From contig NZ_NHSN01000017.1 in NCBI RefSeq assembly GCF_016653405.1, forward strand, positions 186,001 through 250,000: a stretch of 64,000 bases of DNA. Reading direction: 5' to 3'. Numbering within the stretch: position 1 is the first letter of the stretch; every line of letters begins with the position of its first letter. The DNA comes from Halorhodospira halophila. Its GTDB lineage: Bacteria; Pseudomonadota; Gammaproteobacteria; Nitrococcales; Halorhodospiraceae. The position numbers and the translations under genes were made by a program. Positions 1 to 9,611 of this stretch are shown one piece after another. The notes below the pieces were generated by a model. That model made no database searches. It was given only the letters and a program-made list of their open reading frames with translations, and was not told the origin of the DNA.

Positions 1-647
1 AAACGCTCGAACTGCTCGGCGATCACATCGGCATCGCGCTGCGGGTCCAAGAAGACGTGGCGCACGGCGTTATCCACGCCCTGCTCATCGGCCATCCGCT
101 GAGCCACCGAGCGCGCCGAGGTACGACTGTCGATGAAGTACAGATCGTCGCGCGCCGCCAGTTCCTCCATCAACCACGTCATGTGCCCGGGGTGGCGCGT
201 GATGAGGCTGCCCATGTGGTTGTTGACGCCGGCGGCGTGGGGAACCGCCTCCAAGGCACGGGCCACAGTCTCGCGCACCTGCACCTCGTCCATATCGAGG
301 AACAACGCACCGGGGCCAGGATCGGCCCCGTTCTTTGCCTCCATGGGAAGGTGCAGCATCACCTCGCGACCGCGCTCATGGGCGCGCTCGGCCAGGTATC
401 GGCCGTGGGGGGTGTGCGGCAACACCGAGAGCGTCACCCCCGCATCCAGGTCAATGGCGCGCCGCCCCGCGGCCCGGTCGTCGCCGACGTCGTCGATGAT
501 CAGCGCCGCCGGCTGGCCGGCCGGCGTCTCCGCCCGCGGTTCGGGGAACGACATCCAGTCTGTGCCCGCCGGCCCATGCGCGGCGAGCGGCGCACCCCAG
601 ACCGCCAGGACGCCGGCCGCGAAGAACCCTCGATAACCCTTCGCCAT
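1..647 (-). CDS. yibQ: YibQ-type divergent polysaccharide deacetylase (partial, 3' end outside window)
   Basis: I read this directly from the minus strand, starting at the ATG at 647-645. The visible 215 residues begin with a signal-peptide-like segment (MAKGYRGFFAAGVLAVWGAP). A divergent polysaccharide deacetylase (DUF610/YibQ) domain follows, with LIIDDVG near residue 49, LPMEAK near residue 99 and NNHMGS near residue 140. The family is thought to be periplasmic and related to NodB-type carbohydrate esterases, but no firm substrate is known. The gene starts 2 bp after the ctpA stop and is the last visible gene of an envC-ctpA-yibQ run, an order also found near envC in enterobacteria. The C-terminus lies left of the window. 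Confidence 0.85.
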   Translation of the reverse strand, partial: MAKGYRGFFAAGVLAVWGAPLAAHGPAGTDWMSFPEPRAETPAGQPAALIIDDVGDDRAAGRRAIDLDAGVTLSVLPHTPHGRYLAERAHERGREVMLHLPMEAKNGADPGPGALFLDMDEVQVRETVARALEAVPHAAGVNNHMGSLITRHPGHMTWLMEELAARDDLYFIDSRTSARSVAQRMADEQGVDNAVRHVFLDPQRDADVIAEQFER

Positions 648-649
648 GC

Positions 650-1897
650 TCAACGCCCCTCGAACACGCGCAGCCCCTTGAGCAGGTTCAGCGCCTCGCT
701 CAGGACATAGTCATCCTGGGCCAGCTCCGCCGCCTGCTCGGCGTCATCGGCATCCGCCGGGGTATCCGGAACGACCTCGGCCTCCCGCTCCGCGGCCTCG
801 GCCAGACGCAGCTCCTCGACCACGATATCCGGCTGGATCCCTTCGTCCTGGATCGAGCGGCCCTGCGGGGTGTAGTAGCGGGCCGTGGTCAGTTTCATAG
901 CGGCCCCGCCGAGCGGCATAACGCTCTGTACCGAGCCCTTGCCAAAGCTCGCCCGACCCATGACCACGGCGCGTCGATGATCCTGCAGCGCGCCGGCGAC
1001 AATCTCCGAGCCCGAGGCCGACCCGCGATTGATCAGCACCACCATCGGGGCACCGCGGGCCCGGTCCACCGGCGTGGCCTCGAAGCTCATGCGCGCCTGG
1101 GGCATGCGCCCTTCGGTGTAGACAATCCGCCCCTCGGTGAGAAAGGCATCGGCCACGGCCACCGCCGGATCGAGCACCCCGCCGGGATTGTTGCGCAGAT
1201 CGAGGATGAGGCCGTGGAGACCGCCGCCGGCCTCATCGAGCAGGCGGTCGAGGGCGGGATAGAGGTCACTGGCGGTGCGCTCCTGGAACTGACTGATGCG
1301 CACGTAGCCGTAGCCCGGCTCGAGCATCCGGGCGCGCACGCTCTCCACCTGGATGGTGTCGCGCTCAAGCTCGAAGGTGCGGGTCCGGCCCTCTTCGTCC
1401 GTGCGCCGGATGGTCACCTCCACCGCGGTGCCCGGCTCACCGCGCAGACGCTGCACCACATCGTTGAGGCTGTTGCCACGCACGGGCTCACCGTCGATGC
1501 GCAGCAGCACGTCACCAGCCTGCAGGCCGGCCCGAGTTGCCGGCGTGTCGTCGATGGGGGCGACCACGCGGATCTCGCCATCCTGCCGGCTGAGTTCCAG
1601 CCCGACACCACCAAACTCCCCACGGGTACCCTCGCGAAGCTGCTCGAGTTCGCGCTCGTCGAGGTAGCTCGAGTGGGCATCGAGCTCGGAGAGCATGCCG
1701 CGGATGGCGGCGCGGAATAGATCCGCATCCTCCACTTCGTCGACGTAGTCGCGCTTGATCCGGCTGTAGACCTCGGTAAGCAGCTCCAGCTCGGCCATGG
1801 GCAGGTCGTCATCGACCTCCGCCGGCGGCGCGGCGGCGGCACCGCCGATACACAGCGCGAGCAGGGCAGCGGCCAGGGTCAGGCTCCAGGATTGCAT
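650..1897 (-). CDS. ctpA: Carboxy-terminal processing protease (S41 family, PDZ domain)
   Basis: 415 residues. The order is a signal peptide (about 1-23), an N-terminal helical segment, a PDZ domain (about 95-170, carrying GEFGGVGLEL) and the S41 catalytic domain. The predicted Ser-Lys dyad is S295 in GSASGSEI and K320 in SFGKGSV. The 25-residue spacing equals that of the E. coli Tsp dyad. The C-terminal tail (about 363-415) is rich in Glu and Asp. Known homologues cleave periplasmic proteins, including peptidoglycan hydrolases. Position between envC and yibQ fits a role in controlling wall hydrolysis. The start lies 27 bp after the envC stop. Confidence 0.93.
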   Translation of the reverse strand: MQSWSLTLAAALLALCIGGAAAAPPAEVDDDLPMAELELLTEVYSRIKRDYVDEVEDADLFRAAIRGMLSELDAHSSYLDERELEQLREGTRGEFGGVGLELSRQDGEIRVVAPIDDTPATRAGLQAGDVLLRIDGEPVRGNSLNDVVQRLRGEPGTAVEVTIRRTDEEGRTRTFELERDTIQVESVRARMLEPGYGYVRISQFQERTASDLYPALDRLLDEAGGGLHGLILDLRNNPGGVLDPAVAVADAFLTEGRIVYTEGRMPQARMSFEATPVDRARGAPMVVLINRGSASGSEIVAGALQDHRRAVVMGRASFGKGSVQSVMPLGGAAMKLTTARYYTPQGRSIQDEGIQPDIVVEELRLAEAAEREAEVVPDTPADADDAEQAAELAQDDYVLSEALNLLKGLRVFEGR

Positions 1898-1924
1898 TGC
1901 AGCTCCTTCATCGGGCCGGCGGAC

Positions 1925-3070
1925 TCAGCGTAGCCAGCTCAGCGGATTGCGCGGCTCGGCCCCCTCGCGGATCTCGAAGTAGAGCCCCGGATCCCGACGG
2001 CTGCCGCTGTTGCCCACGGTGGCGACCAGGTCACCGGCCTCGACCCACTCGCCGACGTCCACATAGAGCGATTCTGTATGGCCGTAGAGCGTCAGATAGC
2101 CATCGCCGTGATCAATAATGGCCAGCAGCCCGTGGCCACGCAACCAATCACTGAAGACCACCCGGCCCGGCGCCACGGCGTGGACCTCATCGCCCGTATC
2201 GGCGGCGATCACGACGCCGGTGCGCTGCAGACCACCAGCCCGGGCCTCGCCGAACGCCTCGGCCACCTCGCCCTCCACCGGCCACGGCAGCCGCCCCTGC
2301 GCCTCGCTGAAGGCCTCCACCTCGGCAGCCTCTTCCGGCACGTCGGCAAGGCGTTGGCGCAGATCCTCAAGGAGCGCCTCCTGCTCGGCCACCTCGGCCT
2401 CCAGGGACTCCGCCTCGGCCCCCCGCTCGGCGATGCGCGCCTCCAGCTGCTCGCGCCGGGCATCGCGCTCGGCGCGTTGCTCGGCCAGGGCCTGGCGCTC
2501 CTCGCGCGTCGCCTGCTCCAGGCGTTCAAGCTCGGTCAGTTCGGTGCGGAGCTCCTCGCGCAGGGCCGCCAGACTCTGCAGTTCCGCCATGGCCGCCTCG
2601 ATGTGCCCGGCCCGCGCCTCGTTGAAGTAGTCGTGGTAGACCAGCAGACGCTGGACTGCGGCCGGGTCCTGCTGGTTGAGCAGCAGGCGCAGGGGATCGT
2701 CGCCACCACTGACATAGGCAGCAACGATCTGCCCGGCGAGGGTCTCGCGGTGGCGGCCGAGGCGCTCGGCCTCCGCCTCGTAGTCCTCGCGCAGCTCCGC
2801 CACCCGCTCGCGGGCATGGGCGCGCTCCTCACGCAGGCGTTCCAACTCGCGGGCCGCCTCCGAGACCGCCCGCTCCAGCCGCGACAGCTCCTCCTCGACC
2901 TCGTCGCGCGCGGCCCGATCCGCCGCAAGCTGCTCCTGGATCGTCTCGAGATCGTCGCGCAGGGCCTCGAGCTGCTCGCGCTCGCTTTCGTAATCCGCCG
3001 ACGACGCACCGGCGAGCGCCATCAGTACGACACCCATCGCCAGACCTGTGCGCGGTCGCCTTGCGGCCAT
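1925..3070 (-). CDS. envC: EnvC-like murein hydrolase activator (degenerate LytM domain)
   Basis: 381 residues from the ATG at 3070, chosen because a GGAGAAGG ribosome site lies just upstream; an in-frame upstream extension to 3139 has no such support. A signal-anchor-like segment (about 8-25) is followed by a long Glu/Arg-rich coiled coil (about 28-250) and a C-terminal LytM/M23-like domain (about 285-381). The domain lacks metal ligands: the first His position is replaced in RTGVVIAAD, and the usual HLHFE motif reads GLYFEIR. That fits EnvC, which activates amidases at the septum rather than cutting peptidoglycan itself. It heads the envC-ctpA-yibQ run and is divergent from yibN. Confidence 0.88.
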   Translation of the reverse strand: MAARRPRTGLAMGVVLMALAGASSADYESEREQLEALRDDLETIQEQLAADRAARDEVEEELSRLERAVSEAARELERLREERAHARERVAELREDYEAEAERLGRHRETLAGQIVAAYVSGGDDPLRLLLNQQDPAAVQRLLVYHDYFNEARAGHIEAAMAELQSLAALREELRTELTELERLEQATREERQALAEQRAERDARREQLEARIAERGAEAESLEAEVAEQEALLEDLRQRLADVPEEAAEVEAFSEAQGRLPWPVEGEVAEAFGEARAGGLQRTGVVIAADTGDEVHAVAPGRVVFSDWLRGHGLLAIIDHGDGYLTLYGHTESLYVDVGEWVEAGDLVATVGNSGSRRDPGLYFEIREGAEPRNPLSWLR

Positions 3071-3197
3071 GCCCTTCTCCACTGCCTTACCACGGATCGC
3101 CCATGGTAGCGCGATCACGCCGTCCGGACCTGCAGGCACCGCGGACGGCTGGTATCATCCCCGCCTTGATCCCGGTGACAGAGGCACGGCAGCGTCC

Positions 3198-3638
3198 ATG
3201 CAGGAATTCCTCGAATTCGCACAAAACAATTGGGGCCTGGTGCTGGCCTTCGTGCTGATCCTCGGCTGGTGGATCGGCGGAGAGCTCTTCCACTGGTACA
3301 GCGGCGTAAAGATGATCGACGCCGAGACCGCCACGCGAATGTACAACCGTGAGTCGGCCCGGTTCATCGACATGCGCCCGCGCAAGGAGTTCGACGGCGG
3401 GCACCTGCCTGGCGCCTTTAGCCTGCCCGAGGCCGAGTTCGATCAGCTGATCGACAAGCTGCGCAAAGAGGCCGACGGTGATCCGCCGCTGATCGTCTAC
3501 GATGATCAGGGGCCGCAGGCGGCACGGGTCGGACGCAAGCTGCGCAAGGCCGGGTTCTCCCGCGTCTACCGGCTCAAGCACGGGCTGCGGGCCTGGCAGG
3601 GCAGCGGGTACCCGATGGAGAACGTCAAGAAGGGGTAA
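3198..3638 (+). CDS. yibN: YibN-like membrane-anchored rhodanese-fold protein lacking cysteine
   Basis: 146 residues from the ATG at 3198. A longer in-frame start at 3048 would overlap the divergent envC start and is not supported. One N-terminal membrane helix (about 12-30) precedes a rhodanese domain (about 38-140), with FIDMRPRKEFDGGHLPGA and the typical C-terminal GLRAWQGSGYP. The active-site loop reads IVYDDQGPQAA, so the catalytic Cys position is Asp, and I find no cysteine in the whole protein. It is therefore unlikely to be a sulfurtransferase. It sits 6 bp before secB. In enterobacteria the order is yibN-grxC-secB-gpsA; grxC is missing here. Confidence 0.85.
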   Translation: MQEFLEFAQNNWGLVLAFVLILGWWIGGELFHWYSGVKMIDAETATRMYNRESARFIDMRPRKEFDGGHLPGAFSLPEAEFDQLIDKLRKEADGDPPLIVYDDQGPQAARVGRKLRKAGFSRVYRLKHGLRAWQGSGYPMENVKKG

Positions 3639-3644
3639 GGGACG

Positions 3645-4163
3645 ATGGCAGAGAACAACGGCAACGGCAGCACCGGCGCCACCGACGCGGGTCAGCGGCA
3701 GCGCTTCCAGATCGCCAAGATGTACCTGCGCGATGTCTCCTTCGAGGCGCCGAGCGCCCCGGAGGCCTTCCGCGACGAGTGGAAACCGCAGCTGGACGTG
3801 GAGCTGGGCACCCGCCACCAGCCACTGGGCGAAAACACCTACGACGTGGTCCTGACCGTCACCGTGACCGCGCGCAACAACGAGCGCACCGCCTACCTCT
3901 GCGAGGTCAAGCAGGGCGGGGTGTTTCGCCTCGAGGGCTTCCCTGAGGCCGATATGGAGCGGGTGCTCGGTGCCTACTGCCCCGCGCAGCTCTTCCCCTT
4001 CGCGCGAGAGGCGATCAACGACCTGGTGGTCAAGGGCGGATTCCCGCAGCTGCTTCTGGCCCCGGTCAATTTCGAGTCGCTCTACCAGCAGCAGAAGCAG
4101 CGCCGTGAGCAGGGCAACGCCGACAGCGCCCCGGCCGGCGAGCAGGACGGGGGGAGGGCGTAA
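3645..4163 (+). CDS. secB: Protein-export chaperone SecB
   Basis: 172 residues. This is the cytosolic export chaperone, a homotetramer in known cases, that holds preproteins unfolded and hands them to SecA. The core FQIAKMYLRDVSFEAPSAP (about 22-42) and the FPFAREAINDLVVKGGFP segment (about 115-135) are SecB signatures. The N-terminal 20 residues (Asn/Gly/Thr-rich) and the C-terminal tail are low complexity, as is common. It is cotranscribed with yibN upstream (6 bp) and gpsA downstream (4 bp). Confidence 0.97.
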   Translation: MAENNGNGSTGATDAGQRQRFQIAKMYLRDVSFEAPSAPEAFRDEWKPQLDVELGTRHQPLGENTYDVVLTVTVTARNNERTAYLCEVKQGGVFRLEGFPEADMERVLGAYCPAQLFPFAREAINDLVVKGGFPQLLLAPVNFESLYQQQKQRREQGNADSAPAGEQDGGRA

Positions 4164-4167
4164 CGCC

Positions 4168-5163
4168 GTGGCGACCATCGCGGTACTGGGCGCCGGGGCC
4201 TGGGGCACCGCCCTGGCCTCGGTGCTGGGTCGCAATGGCCACGCGGTTCAGCTTTGGACCCGCGACGCCGAGCACGCCGCGGCGATCAACGCCGAGCGGG
4301 TCAACCGCCGCCATCTCCCCGACTGTCCGCTGCCGCAGAGCCTCGCTGCTACGGCCGATCTGGACACGGCCCTCGCCGGTACCGAGTGGCTGCTGATCGC
4401 CGTCCCCAGCAGCGCCTTCCGCGGCCTGATCGAGCGCCTTGCGCCCTATCGCCCCGGCAAGGTGGTCTGGGCCACCAAGGGGCTCGAATCGGAGTCCGGC
4501 GGCTTCCTGCACGGCGTCGTCGAGGGCGTCCTCGACCCGACCCCCGCTATGGCGGTCATCTCCGGGCCGAGCTTTGCCGCCGAGGTTGGACGCGGCCTGC
4601 CCACCGCGATCACCGTAGCGGCCACCGATTCGGACCTGGCCGCCGAGGTCGTCCACGCCTTCCACAACGACCGCTTCCGGCCTTACTCGAGCACCGACAT
4701 GATCGGCGTCGAGCTCGGCGGGGCGGTGAAGAACGTGCTCGCCGTGGCGACCGGCGTCAGCGACGGACTCGGGCTCGGCGCCAACGCCCGCGCCGCGCTC
4801 GTCACCCGGGGGCTGGCCGAGATCTCGCGCCTGGGCGCCGCCCTCGGCGCCGATCCACAGACGCTCATCGGTCTGGCCGGGATGGGGGATCTGCTGCTGA
4901 CCTGCACCGACGATCAGTCGCGCAACCGGCGCTTCGGCTTCGCCCTGGGGCAGGGAGCCGACGTGGATCGTGCGCTGGCCTCGGTGGGTAGCACCGTCGA
5001 AGGCGCACGCACCGCCGCCGAGCTGCACACCCTGGCGGCACGGCACGGGGTGGAGATGCCGATCTGCAACATGGTCTACCGGGTCGTCGGCGGGGATACC
5101 CCGCTTGAGCAGGCCGTACGCGAACTCATGGAACGAACGCCCAAGGCGGAGTTCGATGACTGA
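4168..5163 (+). CDS. gpsA: Glycerol-3-phosphate dehydrogenase [NAD(P)+]
   Basis: 331 residues from the GTG at 4168, which has a GGGAGGG ribosome site 7 bp upstream. The enzyme reduces dihydroxyacetone phosphate to sn-glycerol 3-phosphate for phospholipid synthesis. A Rossmann GAGAWGTALA motif (residues 8-17) binds the nucleotide. ISGPSFAAEV (131-140) and GGAVKNVLA are family signatures, with K188 the predicted catalytic lysine. The secB-gpsA pairing is conserved in Gammaproteobacteria. It is convergent with glnG, whose stop lies 15 bp away. Confidence 0.97.
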   Translation: MATIAVLGAGAWGTALASVLGRNGHAVQLWTRDAEHAAAINAERVNRRHLPDCPLPQSLAATADLDTALAGTEWLLIAVPSSAFRGLIERLAPYRPGKVVWATKGLESESGGFLHGVVEGVLDPTPAMAVISGPSFAAEVGRGLPTAITVAATDSDLAAEVVHAFHNDRFRPYSSTDMIGVELGGAVKNVLAVATGVSDGLGLGANARAALVTRGLAEISRLGAALGADPQTLIGLAGMGDLLLTCTDDQSRNRRFGFALGQGADVDRALASVGSTVEGARTAAELHTLAARHGVEMPICNMVYRVVGGDTPLEQAVRELMERTPKAEFDD

Positions 5164-5178
5164 GCGGCCACCGCCGAG

Positions 5179-6586
<1,408 letters not shown>

Positions 6587-6594
<8 letters not shown>

Positions 6595-7666
6595 TTTCCG
6601 TCTCCATGGGCAGCCAGATGGTGAACACCGTACGCCCCGGCTCGCTAACGCACTCGATCAGACCACCGAGGCGACTGATCAAGCTCTGGGCGATGGGCAG
6701 GCCCAGGCCCGTGCCCTCGGGGCGCGAGGTGACCATCGGATAGAAGATCTGCTCCTGCTGATCCAGGGGAATCCCCGGTCCGTCGTCGATGATGTCGATG
6801 CGGGCCACCAGGCGGTGGGGCTTGTCGGCGATGGTGAACTGGCGCTGTGTGCGCGTGCGCAGGGTGATGGTGCCACCCGGGCCGGCAGCCTGACGGGCGT
6901 TGCGCACCAGGTTGAGCACCGCCTGGACCAGATGGTTGTGCTCGGCGCTGACCGGCGGGATGCTGGGATCGTAGTCGCGCTCAAGCACAATCGGGCCACC
7001 ATCCTCGCGATTCTCGGCGTCCTCGGCGATGACCAGGGAACGGACGCGCTCGAGGACCTCGTGGATGTTCACCCACTCCGCCCGCGCCGGCGCATTGGGG
7101 CCGAGCAGGGCATCAACCAGCTGCTGCAGGCGGTCGGCCTCGCGGATGATCACCTGCGTATACTCGCGCTGATCGCGCTCGGGCAGCTCCGCCTCGAGCA
7201 GCTGCGCCGCGCCGCGCAGGCCACCGAGCGGATTCTTGATCTCGTGCGCCAGCCCACGTATGAGCTCTTGCACGGCTCGATTCTGCGACAGCAGGTGCTG
7301 CTCGCGCGTGATCCGGGCGTGCCGGTCAACCTCGGCGATCTCGATGAGCACCCGATGCGCCGACAGCGGCGTGATGGTGCAGTCGACGGTCACCGGGTGA
7401 TCGTCGCGCACTGGCAGGCGGCGCTCGCGCTGGGTGTAGGCACCGCCAGTGCGCTGGGTCTGGCGGATGAGTCCCTCGAGCAGCTCCGCACCGCGCAGGG
7501 CCGAGGCAAGGGGCTGGCCCAGCACCTGCCGACTGCTAACCCGGAACAACGTCTCGGCGGCGTGGTTAACGTGGAGGATGCGCACCTGATCATCCACCAA
7601 CAGCACGGCGGTCGTCAGTTCCTCGAGGATCTGCGAGTGGTCGCGCTCTTGTTCGTCCATGTCCAT
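6587..7666 (-). CDS. glnL: Nitrogen regulation sensor kinase NtrB
   Basis: 359 residues. An N-terminal PAS domain (about 12-115) is followed by a histidine-phosphotransfer domain, with the phospho-acceptor H141 in GLAHEIKNPLGG, and a HATPase domain with IIDDGPGIP and the TGLGLPIAQSLI G-box. There are no membrane segments, as expected for soluble NtrB. Two ATGs lie 6 bp apart (7666 and 7660). The second has the better-spaced AGGGA and may be the true start. The gene follows the glnA terminator and the NtrC palindrome, an arrangement like the internal glnL promoter of glnALG. Confidence 0.96.
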
Positions 7667-7671
7667 CCCTG

Positions 7672-7687
7672 TGCAAAGGCCGGGCCA
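7672..7687 (-). promoter_or_regulatory. Possible sigma-54 (-24/-12) element before glnL
   Basis: The minus strand reads TGGCCCGGCCTTTGCA. It matches TGGCACG-N4-TTGCA at all but one fixed position and has the required 10-bp gap between GG and GC. The predicted transcript start would fall at about 7660, on the second ATG of glnL, so the mRNA would be leaderless. That makes the call doubtful. Confidence 0.3.
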
Positions 7688-7738
7688 CCCCGACGGTCCC
7701 GCGTGGACCCGGTGCGGATGCGCCCATGATCAGGCAAC

Positions 7739-7761
7739 CATTGCACCATCCTGGTGCAATG
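7739..7761. promoter_or_regulatory. NtrC operator, perfect palindrome
   Basis: The core TGCACCATCCTGGTGCA (7742-7758) matches the enteric NtrC consensus TGCACCA-N3-TGGTGCA exactly, and the symmetry extends to 23 bp. It lies in the 157-bp gap between glnA and glnL, about 75 bp before the glnL start. It directly follows the glnA terminator, so it probably serves glnLG autoregulation rather than glnA. Confidence 0.8.
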
Positions 7762-7765
7762 CAAT

Positions 7766-7797
7766 AAAAAAGGGCGGCAGCCATCCGGCCCCGCCCC
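7766..7797 (-). terminator. Rho-independent terminator after glnA
   Basis: On the minus strand a GGGCGG...CCGCCC stem (7796-7791 with 7777-7772) is followed by six T. It begins 26 bp past the glnA stop and separates glnA from glnLG. Confidence 0.75.
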
Positions 7798-7823
7798 ATG
7801 GATGCAGCATCCGCCCGAAGGGC

Positions 7824-9239
7824 TCAGACGCTGTAGTACATGTCGAACTCCACCGGATGGGTGGTCATGCGCAGACGGGTGACGTCGTCCATCTTGAGGT
7901 CGATGTAGGCGTCGATCAGGTCGTCGGAGAAGACCCCGCCCTGCTTGAGGAACTCCCGATCGTTGTCCAGCGCCTCCAGCGCCTCGTCGAGCTGGAAGGC
8001 GACCTTGGGGATCTCCTTCTCCTCCTCCGGCGGCAGGTCGTAGAGGTCCTTGTCCATCGCCTCGCCGGGGTGGATCTTGTTGCGGATGCCGTCGAGACCG
8101 GCCATCAGCATGGCGGCGAAGGTCAGGTACGGGTTACCGGTGGGATCCGGGAAGCGTACCTCGATACGCCGCGCCTTGGGGTTGGCCACGTAGGGCACCC
8201 GCACCGAAGCGGAGCGGTTGCGCGCCGAGTAGGCGAGCAGCACCGGCGCCTCGAAGCCCGGCACCAGGCGTTTGTAGCTGTTGGTCGAAGCGTTGGCGAA
8301 GGCATTGATCGCCTTGGCGTGCTTGATGATCCCGCCGATGTAGTAAAGCGCCTCCTCAGAGAGACCGCCGTACTGGTCGCCGGCGAAGATGTTGTTACCG
8401 CCCTTGGAAATCGACTGGTGGACGTGCATACCGCTGCCGTTGTCACCCACCAGGGGCTTGGGCATGAAGGTGGCGGTCTTGCCGTAGGCGTGGGCAACGT
8501 TGTGCACGCAGTACTTGAGCGTCTGCAGCTCGTCGGCCTTCTTGACCAGGGTGCGGGCGGCGACACCGATCTCGCACTGCCCGGCGGTGGCCACCTCGTG
8601 GTGGTGGACCTCCGGCTCCAGGCCCATCTCTTCCATGGCCTGGCACATGGCAGCGCGGATGTCGTGCAGCGAGTCCACCGGCGGGACCGGGAAGTAACCG
8701 CCCTTCACGCCGGGGCGGTGGCCGATGTTGCCATCCTTGTAGACCCGCTCGGAGTTCCAACCGGCTTCCTCCGAGTCAATCTTGTAGAAGGTGCCGCTCA
8801 TGTCGGCGCCCCAGCGGACATCGTCGAAGACAAAGAACTCCGGCTCGGGACCGAACAGCGCGGTGTCCCCCAAACCGGTGGAGGCCAAATACGCCTCGGC
8901 GCGCCGGGCCACCGAGCGCGGATCGCGGTCGTAGCCCTGCAAGGTGCTCGGCTCGAGGATGTCGCAGACCAGGTTCAGGGTGGGCTCATCGTAGAAGGGG
9001 TCGAGGGTCGCGGAGTCGGGATCAGGGAGCATGATCATGTCCGACTCCTGGATCCCCTTCCAGCCCTGGATCGAGGAGCCGTCGAACATGGAGCCGTGCT
9101 CGAACAGATCCTCGTCGACCTGGGAGGCGGGCAAGGTCACGTGCATCTCCTTGCCGCGAGTGTCGGTAAAGCGAAGGTCGACGAATTTGACGTCTTCGTC
9201 CTCGATCAGCTTGAGGACATCTTCTCCGGTACGCGCCAT
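7824..9239 (-). CDS. glnA: Glutamine synthetase, type I
   Basis: 471 residues, the usual length for GlnA type I-beta. It makes glutamine from glutamate, ammonia and ATP in a dodecamer. [10 protein letters not shown] (51-60), the [11 protein letters not shown] metal-binding strand (130-140), [10 protein letters not shown] (267-276) and NRSASVRVP are family signatures. Y400 in [10 protein letters not shown] is the expected adenylylation tyrosine, so control by GlnE is likely. An AGAGG ribosome site precedes the ATG. No canonical NtrC operator was found in the 138 bp upstream. Confidence 0.98.
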   Translation of the reverse strand: MARTGEDVLKLIEDEDVKFVDLRFTDTRGKEMHVTLPASQVDEDLFEHGSMFDGSSIQGWKGIQESDMIMLPDPDSATLDPFYDEPTLNLVCDILEPSTLQGYDRDPRSVARRAEAYLASTGLGDTALFGPEPEFFVFDDVRWGADMSGTFYKIDSEEAGWNSERVYKDGNIGHRPGVKGGYFPVPPVDSLHDIRAAMCQAMEEMGLEPEVHHHEVATAGQCEIGVAARTLVKKADELQTLKYCVHNVAHAYGKTATFMPKPLVGDNGSGMHVHQSISKGGNNIFAGDQYGGLSEEALYYIGGIIKHAKAINAFANASTNSYKRLVPGFEAPVLLAYSARNRSASVRVPYVANPKARRIEVRFPDPTGNPYLTFAAMLMAGLDGIRNKIHPGEAMDKDLYDLPPEEEKEIPKVAFQLDEALEALDNDREFLKQGGVFSDDLIDAYIDLKMDDVTRLRMTTHPVEFDMYYSV

Positions 9240-9377
9240 AAGCTCACAGCCTCTGCGTGGGAAACAATGGGGCGGGGCGTGCGCCCGGAGGGTGCATCAA
9301 CCCCGCAGCCGCGCCTTATTGTGGGGCATTTCGCGCCCCGACGCACCTGTGGCGTGGTGCTACGGCCGGCATGGGCT

Positions 9378-9611
9378 TCACGCCCCACCGACCCGGATGC
9401 GGATCCGGTGCTCATCGCCGCTGGGCTCGGTGGCGATGACCTCATGACCGTGGACCCGGCACCAGGCCGGGATGTCCTCGAGGGCACCAGGGTCGGTGAC
9501 CACCACCTCCAGCTCATCGCCGGCGACCAATCGTGCCACCTGGGCCTGGGTGCGGATCACCGGCAGCGGGCAAAGCAGATGGCGGCAGTCGAGCTCGTTA
9601 TCCGTCGCCAT
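9378..9611 (-). CDS. TusA-family sulfur carrier protein
   Basis: 77 residues from the ATG at 9611; a longer in-frame start is inside the upstream gene and unsupported. The TusA/SirA/YeeD fold is marked by LDCRHLLCPLPVIRT, with the CPxP cysteine at C14 and a second cysteine at C9. Family members carry a persulfide on the CPxP cysteine and pass it to partners in tRNA thiolation, molybdenum cofactor or sulfur oxidation pathways. The gene overlaps the end of the MnmA-like gene by 14 bp, which strongly suggests that the two proteins act together. Which TusA subgroup it belongs to cannot be decided from the sequence. Confidence 0.88.
   Translation of the reverse strand: MATDNELDCRHLLCPLPVIRTQAQVARLVAGDELEVVVTDPGALEDIPAWCRVHGHEVIATEPSGDEHRIRIRVGGA

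Noticed and set aside
9343-9360. GCACC-N8-GGTGC inverted repeat upstream of glnA
   Set aside because: The half-sites resemble NtrC, but the spacing is 8 rather than 5, so they lie on different helix faces. Not called as an operator.
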